Shown here one piece after another: positions 45,128 to 58,354 of a stretch of DNA of 64,000 nucleotides. Numbering within the stretch: the stretch's first letter is position 1; each line of letters starts with the position of its first letter. The notes beneath the pieces were generated by a model. It searched no databases, had not been told where the DNA came from, and worked only from the letters and a program-made list of their open reading frames with translations. This DNA comes from Aculops lycopersici (lineage: Eukaryota > Arthropoda > Arachnida > Trombidiformes > Eriophyidae). The translations under genes were made by a program, and so were the position numbers. The stretch lies in contig WNKI01000001.1 of assembly GCA_015350385.1 (NCBI GenBank), positions 11,777,329 to 11,841,328 of the forward strand. The letters are read 5' to 3'.

Positions 45128-48072
45128 TTCGTCCCGGTCGGTTGGTTAAATCTAAACGTTTTTTGTAACTCTATGCCGAACTCTCTGAGATTCCAGATAT
45201 CAGATCAAAGCTCTTGGTTGCTGAGGTGGTGTTTGGTTGTATACTACCAAAAATCAATTGAATGAATTTTCTGCATTGATCCTGTTCCAAATCATTGAGG
45301 TATTCTTAGTGTTGCAAGATAGATTCCAAGTTTAGAGTTACATTTAGTCCGTTAGAGAGACCTAGAGATTGCGCTTTTAACGAGTAATAGTTATAATATT
45401 TAATATTAACAAATGTAGGCAAACCCCATTGAACCTGGTGACATTGATGATATTTGATATCCAATGGCTCGGTTGCGCCGAGCTTTGGCTACGTTATCAT
45501 AGCGTCTCACGTAAAATTGCCGCTTCGTTGCTTATCGCTTGTTATGAAAGTTAGGCTTATTTTTTCGATCCTCGGCAGCATCCACTTTGGTTCCCCTTCT
45601 CCCTAGTAGAGTAAACACAAACTCGATTACCGTACAGATACCGAGAATGTGTGCGCTTGTCTGTGTGTTGCGCAACCACCAGCACACAACAACCACCGAC
45701 CGAGTTGGAGGTTGTTTTGCCTTTCGAACCTCGTGCACGATTCGTATGTTCGCACCTCGGCAGGTTTTCCAAGCGAACACAGTAGGTGGCGCTCGTAACG
45801 CGTGCCAACCGACCAGCAGCGCGAGCACCAGACACCTGCAAGCTCGTTGCTCACTTGCTTCTGTCGATCGCATTCAATGCTGCAAGTTGCAAGTTACAGC
45901 CTGAAACGTTGTTCTACTCCGTTACTCTAATGCAATTAGCAGGCAATGTTAACGTTAACTCCAGCCACAAATCTACTTAGACGTGAGCCGCCTCCGAGCC
46001 ACTCGAGCCGGCGAGTTCATTAGGCCGGTGGATTTGTTGGCGTTGCATCAACTCGGAAGCTGGATGCAAAGTGGCCACAGTTACCACTCTCTCTCTCTTT
46101 CTTTCTTTTGAGTTGCATTGCATCTGACGATGACTCTATAGCGCAAAGTGAAGACACGAGTAGGAGTCGACGTCGATTCTGCCACTTAAATAAGACAGAG
46201 TCGAGCTAACTCATTAGCTCGTGCATGTTCATTGCATGGACATCTCTTGTTACAAGCCCGTGGGTGAATCATACAAGTCAGTGGAAAGGTGAACTTCCGC
46301 TTGCGTTCGCCGAGTTTACCAGCTCGAGATAAAAGCATAAGAATCCGAGGATAGAGGATAGAGGAGAAGAGAAAGCCATTGAGGGGAGAATGAGTCACAA
46401 GAGTTATTTTAATGCGCCACACTGACCATTGGTCACCCTGGTGGCCACTGTGCCACTTTGCTCCAACTGATGGCACCTGGGCATTTCATTTGGAGCGTCC
46501 TGTTTGATGGTCATCATCCTAGTCGCTCGCTTTGTGGCTTCCCCCATTCCCTCTGTCCATTGAACGCAGAATTCGGCCGAGGGACGATGAGTCATTTGAG
46601 GCATCTCCTCATGTGCATGAGTTTAGTTTGGTCAAGTTACCATTCGAATCTAAAGTTCGAGTGGACAAACAGAGAGCGAGTTCGACGTGGGATTTCATCG
46701 ACGGCAATGAGAGATTGTATATGTGTTAGTGTGCTTCGGACGGCAAACATGCCAACTCGTCGTGTGTCCTGTTTGCTCTCTAAGTGCGAGACTCGCGATA
46801 TATACCAAACTCAAGGGGCCGCGGCAACCACCGAGGTGGCTGCTCGAGTGGTCCATTTAAATATGCGCTCGTTGGCTGGTATCTTTCCATTCGCTCGTGG
46901 TGGTCGCAATTTTCCCCTCTTACTTGGTGTCACTGTCGAAAATCTAAATATTAAATCGTCGCCAGTATCGCTGGCCCAACGTTTGCGTTGCCGCAACACA
47001 AGGGACAGCGAGAGAGAGACAAACACATACCAACTTCCGGCTCGTCTAGTGCTTCCGGCTTAAGTGGCGCGCAAATCCAATTGGTCACAATTTGGTGTCA
47101 CTCTGCTCAGCTGCTGGCGTTAGCCGAGCTGACGCAACATCCCAACTGGACTATCGGTTGCGGCAGGTCGTCGTTGTCGGGGGTTGTGGCTGCTGCTGTT
47201 GGTCGCTATCGTTGCTCATAGCTCGCTGCGTGGGCAGCGGTAAACGGAGAGAGCGAGTAACGCCATTTATCAAAGCGAGCGGCCTGTCGATGGCCGAGCC
47301 AAACGACGACTACGACGACGAACCCACTTAATGACCTCCAATTGGGCAACCACCAGTCTTTCATTGGTAGCTGTGAAACTAACGCTTAGTTTGTCCCTCG
47401 CTCACTTTCCGTCACTGAGATTAAATCGGGCAAACTTTTCGAGGCGTCGCGTGGCGGCCGCTGCAAACAAGTGGTCAGCTCATCTCTCTCCCTCTCTTCC
47501 TCTACTCATAGGTTCAAATCAGTTCACTTAAGTTCAGTTCCGTTGAGTTTCGTTCACTTCCATGGGGCCAAGTGGTTGTGCTACCAGTCGACGTGACACA
47601 TTAGCGCGGATCAATTGCTCGCTGCCTGCTGCCGGGAAACCAACAGTCGACTTCTAACTGCTCAACTGCTGCTTACTGCCACAGAGGCCGCCGGTTTGAC
47701 GATCGATCATCAATCTCGATCCCAAGTTGGCCAGCAAAACCAGTGGCAGCAGCCGACGATCGATGGCAGGTTGTCGTCTCGTTTGCGCGCGTCACTCGGC
47801 TTGTTGTTTACCGAGCGGCCCTATGGACTGATTCTGTGTGGTTCTCCTTCCATAGGAGCGCATGCGCTACCGTTTGGCGGTGGGTTCCTCTACGCAGAAA
47901 TGACAACTAGCGGGAAATTTAATGCAGCAACCCGAGCCGGTCATAAGACTTTTTGGCTGCCAACTGGAAGTACTAAAGATGCCAAATTTTCGAGAAAATT
48001 TCTTAGCTTTCGAGGAGGTCGACGAGAGATAGAGAGTAGAATAGATTTAGCAAGATCACAGAAAGCAACAAG
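45128..48072. other. Intergenic region between divergent coiled-coil and netrin genes
   Basis: About 2.9 kb without recognised coding sequence; should contain both promoters and the netrin leader. An open frame at 46458-47063 has no family features. An ATG-started upstream frame at 47900-48088 overlaps the netrin start. Confidence 0.6.
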
Positions 48073-51000
48073 ATGCAAGTCAAACTAACCACATCGGGGA
48101 GCCTAGTGGCGCTTGTGGCAACGGTAACTCTGCTGACGTTATCGCAACCAAAAGCTGCCCATTGCTCCTCCTATTTGGACGACTACTTCCTGCCAACGGC
48201 CAAGATGGCGCTCAACAAGCTGCAGCAAACTCTATCCCCTTCTCTGCCGAAAACGAGTGAGCAAATTGATTTGAATGCGGCTGGTGGAAACGGAAGTGGT
48301 GGTGGTGGTGACAGTTTGGCGCCGAGTAACAGGATGCCGCAACAAGATTTGCAATCGCAAGTGACAAATATTGTTCCGTTGTCTTCGAGCGAGTCGCCAC
48401 CAGCAACTACAACTCAAACTCTTGCAACGATCAACCCATCATCAACTGTAATCGAAGAAGTGACGACAAAGATTAAGAATAATCAAGACAAAAATCAAGA
48501 CCAACAAGCGGCGAGCGAAGCTCGCGAGCCAGATAGGAGCGAGTTTGTGATGGTTGACTCCACATCAGATAACAGTCAGTTGAACCAGCAACAGCAGCAA
48601 CAACAACAACAACAACAAACGCAAATGAGCTCGAAGAATACAAATCAAGATTCGCCGACTGAGGGGCTAATTACGGTGGCCAGTGTCACACCGGAACTAG
48701 TGACGCAAGAGGCTGCTGTCACGGTGGTTAGCTCGACCCAAGCGACTGAAGTCGATCCAACTACTTCTGCAAGTCGAGTCAACGAAGAGACAACTAGCAT
48801 GGCAACGATGACAGAGTCGGCCGAATTGAACACGATTCCGACTGACGAGATGCAGCCCAAACTGATGGAGCAGGAGCCTGCTGTCGCAGTAGCCGCACCT
48901 GTGCCGTCTGCAGAGGAGCCAGTGATTGTACCCGTAGACAGCGGCAACAAACCCAACAAGTCACCTGAGGAGCTCGCCAAGGAGGCAGAATTCGAGGCCA
49001 TTGCTGCGGTTGAGGCCTCCATTGGCTTCGGCCAGTTGGGTAAAAACGATCCCTTTGGCTCGATGTCGGATAGTTGCTACGACGAGTACGGAAACGCTCG
49101 CTTCTGCGAGCCAGAGTTCGAGAATGTCGCCTTCGAGCGTCAGGTGTTTGCGTCGAGCGAGTGCGGTTCGCCGGCCAGTCGCTTTTGCACCGCCCACCCG
49201 ACGGAACGAAACAACCGCAACTGCCACGTGTGCGACCAGCACCACCCAAAGAAGCGCCACCCCTCGAGCTACCTCACCGACTTGAACAACTCCAATGCGC
49301 CCACCTGCTGGGTGTCGGCGCCCATGGACTCGGCGGGCGCATTAAACCAGTCAACAGCAACAACTACCAGCGGCGGCAACCTGCGAGCTGATAATGTAAC
49401 ACTGGAGTTGAACTTGGATAAAAAGTATGAGATCACCTACATAAGTATGCAGTTTTGCTCGCCCAAACCCGACAGCCTGGCCATCTTTAAATCGGGAGAC
49501 TTGGGCCAGACGTGGACGCCATACCAATATTACTCGTCGCAGTGTCGCCGGCTTTACGGTCGCCAGGCTGCTAGTGGTCGCGGTCTAGAATCTCCGACGA
49601 TATTAACACCAGCACCGGCAACAACAACCACCTCGGGCAGCAGCGCACCTGAGGCCACTTGCCAGGACGCCAGCCAATCGGGCCCCGCAGGTCGAGTGGC
49701 TTTTTCCACGTTGGACGGGCGACAAGCGGGACAGGGACAGTTGGAGAGATCGCCGATCCTACAGGACTGGGTAACTGCCACCAACATTAAGGTTGTACTC
49801 GACCGGCACCAGGCCGCCTGGATTCAGGCAAACCAATTGGCCCCTCACCAACACCGAAACCTCCAATCTCTCTCGAGTCTCAAGACAGGCAACGCATCCC
49901 AAATGGTAGCGGCTTCGCCGGTGACAAGCACCACAAACCAAGCGGATGAGCTGGCCACAAGCGAGAGCAGTCTCACCAATCCCTCGGACACCTACAACTA
50001 CGCCATGTCCGACCTCACCATTGGCGGCCGGTGCAAATGTAACGGCCACGCCTCTCGCTGTATCCACGGACCCGACGGGCGGCTCCAGTGCGATTGTCGC
50101 CACAACACCGCCGGCCGCGACTGCGAAAAGTGCGCCCAACTTCACTTCGACCGACCCTGGGCCAGAGCAACACAGTTGGACGCAAATCCCTGTCAACGTA
50201 AGTAACTTTTGTCCAACTAAAATCGAACTGACCATTCCATCCAAATTGAATCAAATCCATTTCCCAGTGGCTTGAAGTGCCGAGAGTGTCGGCGATGCAT
50301 TAGCGGCGTCCGCCGGAAGTTAACCGAGCCTCGCCGCTTCCATTCCAACAAGCATAGAAGATCCAGTTCACATTCGACCAGCTTTTCTCTTCCTCCTGTT
50401 TACCTATGAACGCGAAACGGGAGCTCATCAGTGAAGCGCTAATTGATGGCCGCTCCCCCCAACGACGTTCTTTTTCTCACTGTCGCTACCAAACACCAAC
50501 TGAAACCTGTGGATGTTGCTTACTATGTTTGCCTTTGATCAACACAAACGCACACAACGGCAACATTCTTTGAACCAAGCGGCCACCACAAGATTGATTG
50601 ACTCCCATTCTAACTCCAACAATTCGGTTGATTTGTCGTCATTAGTCGCCAGCGCCTTTGTCTCCGAAACCACCACAACCACCAACACAGTAGCTTCTAC
50701 TCTCTTCACCGCCGCTGCCACCTAGTCAGCATCGGAGTGGGCGTGCCGGGATCTGCTCACAAACCCAGCGCTCTGTCGCAACGGTAATCTCATTAAACCT
50801 TCACTGAAACCCTCGTTGAAACACTCAAACTCACGGGCGAGGAAAACTTGACTTGGCAATCAACCCCAATGTCACTTCCAGATGACACTCGCCGCCGGCT
50901 CTCGTTTTCTTACGTAACATAAAGAGTCGACAAGGAGCTAGGCGAGCGGATGGATCAAGTCGGTTTTGTTGTTGTTGGGTTTTGCTAGTGGCACATGTAG

Positions 51001-54000
51001 CTCGCGGCTGGTTTAATTGAAACTCGTTGCTGTTGAGCTCAACTTTACTAAACTGAACCCCTCTCAACTCATAAGGCCGCTTGTGTTTTTACGGGCGCAA
51101 AACAATGAAACCTAATCGGGTTAATTGGGCGACGTGACTCGTGTTGTATTAGCTGAGTTGCTGGCAAGTAGCCTGCAATTTCTCGCCGCTTGCACGTGAC
51201 ATCTCGTTTCGCTTTGGTCGTGTAATTTTGTAAGCGAAGCAAAATAACGGAGAAGACCACGAGTGCCAATGAGCATTTCAATTCCTTTCCACTTTCTCAT
51301 GTCGCCCAATCGTTAGGTTGTTGTTGCTGTTGTCGCTTTCAACTTCAAGGGAATTGCAAACTCGCTCGGCTAGCATCAGCATTTCGGCATTCAGCGCGCA
51401 TTTAGCTAGAAGGGAGGGCGAGAGAGTTACGCACACCGACAGAAGGAAGAGTCGCACTTCCGGTTGCGCTACTGATTACCTAGCGACGACGAGGGGCGCT
51501 AATCTTGGCGTCGCACGCGCCGCATTCGCGTCTAATGATGTGTGCGAGTTGGCAATATTCTCGCGCTTCCTCCTCTCGAGTGGCAACTAAATCCACGAGT
51601 GCAACGGCCAGTCTATTACTTCCCTACTCCTCTGTGCCAACTTTGCGCAATTGAATCTTTCTCGGTCGGCCGCTAGCTAGTGTTAGCCAGAGGCTAGCCG
51701 GAGTGTGTATTTGATTTGCTCGAGATAACAACTCGATGGCGACGTCGGCGGCCATGTGCTAGGCAACTTAATGCAGTGTATCCGGACACCAACACAACCC
51801 ACTACAATGCGCTAGTGCAAATTCAGTGAGCCAGACGGAGCAAATGAGCCGCGCGCACTCCCGCGCGCCTTTTCGCCGAGAGATTGGACAGACTCTTTCC
51901 AGATTTCAGTGTGTGAGACTTAAACTATGAGTTGCAACGAGAGAATGGACTAGAACCAAAGCAATGGAGGCAAGCCAGAGAGAGATAGAGTCGGGTGGCT
52001 CTGGGTAGAGTTGATTTTGTACCACCGGAAACTCAGCCAGTCGTGCGCTCGCATCCAAAACCCAACTCTTCTGCACCAATTCCAAGGGAGAGAGGAATGC
52101 AGATCGATCATCGCGCCCCCAGATCCCAGTGGAAGGCCAAAGACTTGGCGCTTTAGCAGCAGCAGCAGCCTTGCTTGCAGTAGACGCAGTGCCAAGCCTC
52201 AAACTGGCAGCACAATTCCAGCGATTGAATTTGTAAATTAGCTCGGCGAGCTCTATTGCGAGCCAACAGCAGGCTAGCAAGCGAACGAGAGACACTTAAG
52301 CTCCAATTGGCGGCCAGGTAAGCCACTCTGCTGCTTCCGCTCCTAAGGCGCCCGACCAGTTAACCAGTTAACCAGTTAGCTAGCTAGTAACCAGCCAGTG
52401 GCTGAGGGGGCAGAGTGGGGAGTGGAGTTTGGAGTTTGGATGGAATCTAGCGGGAGTTGAACTCGTAGGTGCAACTGAGTTGGTTTATCCGACTGCCTAG
52501 CGAGCGAAAGTCCTAATGTGGCCATTAATCTTGAGCCAACGGGCTGAGTTTGCACCACTAGCTGCTGCTAGCCATGTGACTGTGAACCGGAAGTGGCAAA
52601 CGTGCCGCTCTCGTCCACAGGCCAAGGTTTGTCCAAGAGAGCTAGCTCAAATCTTCGAGTGCATCCGCCGCCGAGTCCAAAATCCAAGTCAACTTTCTCG
52701 ACTCCCTCGAGGCTCCCGACCGAATCTAAATCAGCGCGAACCAATCGGCCGGCCAACGAGTTTGCTGGAGTTCCGATGGGCAACACAATGGCAGTCAACT
52801 TCACCTTAGCAAACTATCCGATATGTTCAGCTCCATATTTTTCGCCATTGCCGATATTTTCTCTGGAATCTGTAACTAGAGCGAAACTAGAGACAGCCGG
52901 CGATGGCAACTAGCGCAAATTAATGCGCCTGTGGGGCGCCCGATAAAACTGCAAGTTTCGGTTAGGGAAAAGACTCGCCAGACACAATGGAGGAGAACCG
53001 TAGCTAGCCACAAAATTGCAACGGCCGGCGCCCATTACCCAGCTAGCCAATCAATGCGCTCGAGGCCTCGGGCTAGACGCCTCGTTCTCTCCCTCTCTGG
53101 TTTCATCCATTACACAACTTGAAACGGGGAGCTTCGGGCAAACACATGGCCGCAAGAGAGGAGAATTGACGATTTGTATCGACTGAACCTTTACACTACG
53201 CCGGCCTGCGTCTCAATCTGAAGCGAGGGCCGCCGACTCGATAAGCGAGCGTTGGTATGGGCCAAAAATGATTCCATTCACTTGCCTAGCAACTCGATGT
53301 GGATCCGATTCAATTTTCGATCTCAATTCTTTCCGAATTTTTTCTTCTTGCCCTCGCCCTCCTTTTCCATCTAGGCCAACTTCTTGTGTGACGTTGCGCT
53401 CCAAGTGCCTCGAGCGCCTTGAAGCAAGAAGAGTAGGGTCTCTACTATTTCGAAGAGGAAACTTATCGAAACTCGAGCTAGCAACAAACAAACAAACAGA
53501 CAAACAAACTAACGACCAATCGACCACCCGACGCGCCCACCTGACAACGCTGCCAATGGAAACCGCAACTTCAAATTAAACTGGCCCATTGCGCCTACCA
53601 AACGACCAAATTGCGCCCCGTTGTTACGTAACTATTCCAACTGCAGCCTGCAATTGCAATGGCCACACTCGTAAGTGTCGCTTCGACCCGGAACTCTACC
53701 AACTGTCCGGCCGGCGGAGTGGCGGCGTCTGCATCCAGTGCAAGGACAACACTGCTGGCCGCCACTGCCACTACTGCAAGGAGGGATTCACGCGCGACCA
53801 CTCGAAGCCCATGAGTGATAGGGAGGCCTGCAAGCGTAAGTATAACAATAATCTTCCTCTCGTTTCCGGTTCCAGGTGGACGGGTCATTGTTGGTTGGCT
53901 AGATGACCATAGAGCTAGCGAGTCTCCAGCGACAATGGCTACCACCTTCCGCTTACCTCTCAGGTGGACCTCTTAACTTGTGAATGCGCCAACAGTTAGC

Positions 54001-55748
54001 TAACCGATTCGAACCGAACCGAAATACCGCCCTACGATAATCGCCCGGAACATCGTTAATCACTTCACCTCCAACTTGCAGCCTGCAACTGCCACCCGGT
54101 TGGCTCGCTCGGTCGCGCCTGCAACCAAACCACCGGCCAGTGTCCCTGCAAAGAGGGAGTCACTGGCTTGGAGTGCAGCCGTTGCGCCTCCGGCTACCAA
54201 CAGTCGAGCTCGCCATCGGAGCCGTGTATCAGTAAGTATTCCGATTCATCATCTATTTATTTATTGATATATTTAGAAGAAACCTTAGTCACGCCCCCTA
54301 GCTGAATATCCCAAATCTCAGAACTAACACAGCGCTCCGATTCACGATTTTCAAATAAATCCAACACAGAGCTACCCGAGAACGATATCAACTATGAGCC
54401 GTCGCTTGCAATCGACGGTTCGACGACAAGCGAGGGTGAGGAGCAGCAACCAGGGTTATTGGTGGCAACCGAAAGTCCGATCGACACCAGCTCGGTCTCG
54501 GACGACTCGGCACCCTCTGTGGCCGAGATCGGACGACCTCCAGCGCCGGCTAGCGGTGGCAGAACGCACCTAGCGCCCGATGAACCAGTCGTGGAGGTTG
54601 ACAAGAGACCCGAGGAGCGGGATCAAGACTTGGAGGCGGATGGAAGATTAACACAGGTTAGGGGTAGATCTCGGGCTCAATGGTCAGGAAGGAACAAGCA
54701 CAACTACTATTCAGCGAGCAACAGATACCCGAATCACAGGCGCCCGCTTGATATAGGCGAAGACGATAACTTGGACTTGGGTGTGGAAAATCAGAGACGA
54801 CAACGTTTACCCAACGCGGACGAGGACACCGACGACGACTACGCCTATCCATCGCGCCATTATCCCGCCGCCTTTCCAACGCCCAACAGAGACCGAAAAT
54901 TCGGGCACGAGTATCGGCGTCGCGGAAATGGCCAAAGAGGCTGGCAGGCGATCGGCGGCGACCCGACAATCGCAAACCTCGAGCCGGGAAACTACAACAC
55001 CGATCCATCGGATGATCAGCTTAACAGCGGCCGTGGCTATCCGCCGGCCGAATCTATCTACCACCAGGACACATACAATTCCATCCAATCGCCCAGCTTG
55101 AGGCGCAACCATCATCATTCTTTTTCGGCCAGTAGGATGCACAGGCCAGCGATTCAGCAGCAACCTTCGGTTCCGGTTCTATCAACGAATAGCATTTCCT
55201 GTGGAGATTGCCAGTCGAACACTCGGCGCCTCGGTAGGCGACAATTTTGCCACTTGGATTACGCAATCAAGGCGTCAACTTTGCGGCGCCAAGTGTCCGA
55301 CGATTGGACCAAATTTGACATTGAAATCGAGGACATTTTCAAGTCGCCTGCCTCAAGTGTAATGCGCGCGGCTACAGCTCCAAGCGATGATATCGACAAC
55401 CTGTTGCAGGCGGACGAACCAACTGAAGCACCAAGTCGATCAGCTTTCAACAGTGCCACTAGCGCAACTAATAAAACTCTGGAGGATGCCCAACAAGTAG
55501 CGCCACAAACCCATCGATTTAAGGTGGGCACGGTGCAAACCATTTGGATCCCCACCGAGGACATCAGCTGCAAGTGTCCAAAACTAAAGCCAGGATTCAC
55601 CTACCTGCTGATGGGCTCCGTGGACTCGCGCGACGACTCGCCCAACTCAATCCAACTCGATCGCCACGGAGTTGCTCTGGAGTGGAAGCCGAGTTTTCTG
55701 GGCAAGTTGGCCAAGTATCGTTTGCGCCATGAGAAGGGACGATGTTAA
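48073..55748 (+). CDS. Netrin, unusually long (four exons)
   Basis: Exons 48073-50197, 53647-53835, 54082-54231 and 54370-55748 join in phase 1 to 1280 codons. Residues 1-31 form a signal peptide. Residues ~32-332 are a Gln/Thr/Ser/Glu-rich region absent from ordinary netrins. The laminin N-terminal domain (~333-654) starts [16 protein letters not shown] and includes [17 protein letters not shown] and [13 protein letters not shown]. Three laminin EGF repeats follow: LE1 ~655-708, LE2 (exon 2), LE3 (exon 3, [16 protein letters not shown]). A ~275-residue Arg/Asp/Asn/Tyr-rich linker precedes the NTR domain (~1098-1280; [25 protein letters not shown], ending in Cys). Netrins are secreted guidance cues acting through DCC/Frazzled and UNC5; the usual length is about 600-730 residues. 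Confidence 0.95.
50198..53646 (+). other. Netrin intron 1 (3449 bp)
   Basis: GTAAGT donor after the LE1 codons and CTGCAG acceptor before LE2; phase 1, joining Cys-Gln to Pro-Cys-Asn-Cys. No coding sequence recognised inside. Several open frames on both strands look random. Confidence 0.85.
53836..54081 (+). other. Netrin intron 2 (246 bp)
   Basis: GTAAGT donor and TTGCAG acceptor, phase 1, exactly between LE2 and LE3. Confidence 0.85.
54232..54369 (+). other. Netrin intron 3 (138 bp)
   Basis: GTAAGT donor and ACACAG acceptor, phase 1, after LE3. Confidence 0.8.
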
Positions 55749-56185
55749 GCTCGAGTCGTTTCATGAGATACGCCAATCGAATGTGACGCCGACGTCCTCC
55801 ATCTCAGAATACACTTAAAGATTATGCACTCGTAGGTCCAGTTTCCTATCTATATTGAGCTGAACTGGCCTAGCAGGCGGCCAATCCAAGCAACAACGAG
55901 TCGCAAGAGACAGAGCTAGTGAGCTGGCCACTGACTAGTAAACTGATGTATCATATCATCGAAATCAAAACAATTAAAACAACAATCAAACTCATCTGAC
56001 TACAGTTCACCTGATCAACGTTCTTGCTTCTTGTTCATAAGCTTACCTGGGAGAAACTCGCTCTAATCTGAGCACATCTTCATTCTGGTTGGCCGACGCT
56101 GATTGTCCAATCTGACTGAAAAGAGACATTGAACTTGACTGTGTTGCCTTTAGACAACCCTACAAGTCAATGCATGGAGCCAGCC

Positions 56186-56191
56186 AATAAA
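56186..56191 (+). terminator. Candidate netrin poly(A) signal
   Basis: AATAAA about 440 nt after the netrin stop. Another lies at 56659-56664. Either may be used. Confidence 0.35.
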
Positions 56192-58323
56192 TGGTAAGTC
56201 TTTCACTATCTCACTCACTACTGATGATGCGGCTGTTGTTTTCATACAACGGCACATTGACGACCAGCCACTAAAATGATAATCATTGGAGAACAAGCAA
56301 CCTGCTGCCAAGTGTCTTTGAGGACGAGAGTGATCTCGATGGCCAACTGGACACTTACAACAAAAAGAGGTCGCATCAGACTGACAGGGAACACTAACCT
56401 GGTGTGACAATGGGATTTAGTTTGTGAGTACTATAATCGCAATGTTTACAAGCGCACAACAGCAAAATACGCAACTAGCGGAGACTCGCCGAAAGCATAG
56501 GAGAGGTCATCTGCTGGATCGGACTCGGATGTCACAGAGGCAATATTATGGATCGTCGCACGATAAGACATAGGAACTAACTAACACATTCTCATCGACT
56601 TGTCCATCTAGCTAAACGCATACGAATACACTTGGGCTTTAACACAATTTCACACCAGAATAAAGAAGGGGAAAGGTAGAGAGATAAATGTTCTGAAATA
56701 TATATATATGGACAAAGAGAAAACGCGAAAAGATTTTCAATATTTTCGTTTCCTTTACTTGGTTTTTGTAGTTCGTCTTGTTGGTTCCTCTTTCCTCTTT
56801 TTGTGTTGGATTGTATCTCGTTTTTCCCCCCGTACCTTCACAGGTAGCTTTTTAAGTGTCTCATTTAATGTCTTACTTCACTCTGAGAAGTCTCTCTATA
56901 AACACAACACACTGATCAAGTTAGAGTGTAAATTTCCTCAAGTGCATTGGTTTTGTGTTTGTGATAATAATTTGAAGTGTGAGTAATTGGAACAAATTGT
57001 AACAAGTGCATCTCTTTCTTTGTTTGGTCACTGACTTCCCCTAGGAGTTTTCCTTGCGGCAAGGCAACAAATTCTTTGCTCATCGATACCCGCTGATGGA
57101 GCAGCAGCTGCTGTTTTTGTCATTGCTTTTGCAAACCTGTTGAGTTTTTTGTTTGATTAGCCAACATCGGGGGCAACTATTGGCATGAAACGTTCACCAG
57201 ATGGACAGTGATTCTGACGTTGAATGGTGAAACTTGATTGACTACTCAAGTCTCTCACTAAGCGCATTCAATTCATTGTGTTCAAGGGGCATTATTTATA
57301 TTCATATGCTAGAGGGCGTCTAATAATTCCTAGCTCTTATCTTAATTGTAGCTCACTAAAGTCTCAATCGTCACAACAACTTGTCCTATGGTTTCTTCGT
57401 TTCAAGATTTTCATTGATTGCTTGCGCGATGCACCTGAGCTGAAACTTGGATTTGGGCCGCCTGCTGTTCATCGGCTGGCTCAGGTGTAAGTCACCTGTC
57501 TCACTGTCGTCTCGTCAATCATTTCAAGTTAGAGCCAAGTGGGCGGCGAGTGTCAACAAGTCGCTATAAGCCAATGAGTTGGTTTCATGTATTAATATCA
57601 ATCGATGCAATAAACTTGTCCCTTAATCCGCTGGTTTAATTACCCTAATACTATCCATAAATGTGTTTACATTTTTTTTTGTGTGATTTTAATCTGATTT
57701 ACCTCATACCTTTTGTTTGTAAATTTGTGTAATTCCGGGTTTTCTTTCCTTGTTTCGTTTCGTATCTCGGGGTATTAATTCTATTAAGACATCCAAAAAT
57801 CTCACCAAAAATTTCCCTTCATGCTTAAATTTAATGGGATCACTACTATAATGTTCTTGTATTTGTATGTTTCGCTTGTTGGCCTCCTCTCGCAATCCAC
57901 CTCTCGGTTGCAGTAAAATCAACCGAAATGTAAAAAATCGACAACAGAACCAATCGAGCGATCGCCTGTCTTGTTACTTGTCTAATTACATGATTGAGGG
58001 AAGTGGAAAAGAAAAACTCGAGTGTAAATATTGGTCAGCGAGTTGGTATTGGCCACTTGAGTTGATTTCTAATCTAAAGGGTGGATTCCCTAGTGCAAGA
58101 GAGTAGCAAAAGGGCTAGCCATTGCACGAGGGAGTCACCTGTTAGATTTTGAAGAAACATCAGCAAACCTGGCCACCGACTCGCATCAGTCCATGAAAGG
58201 GGTGTTGTTGTGATACTCTCGTCGTTGTCTGATTAATTTAGTCTTTTTAAATACTATTTTGTTCCTTGTTTGCTTCTTTTGCGGGTTCGTCAGGTCAAAC
58301 TAATAATGGTAATAATGTTATGT

Positions 58324-58354
58324 GATATATATATATATATCCATATATATATTT
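58324..58354. repeat. (AT)n tract
   Basis: Two AT runs interrupted by CC in the AT-rich 3' region. Confidence 0.85.

Noticed and set aside
46458..47063. 201-codon plus-strand frame upstream of netrin
   Set aside because: Composition looks random, no domain or start context, and shorter frames overlap it on both strands.
54003..54020. tRNA-like B-box on the minus strand (GGTTCGAATC)
   Set aside because: The flanking bases do not form a T-stem and no A-box or acceptor stem could be found; it lies in a short netrin intron.
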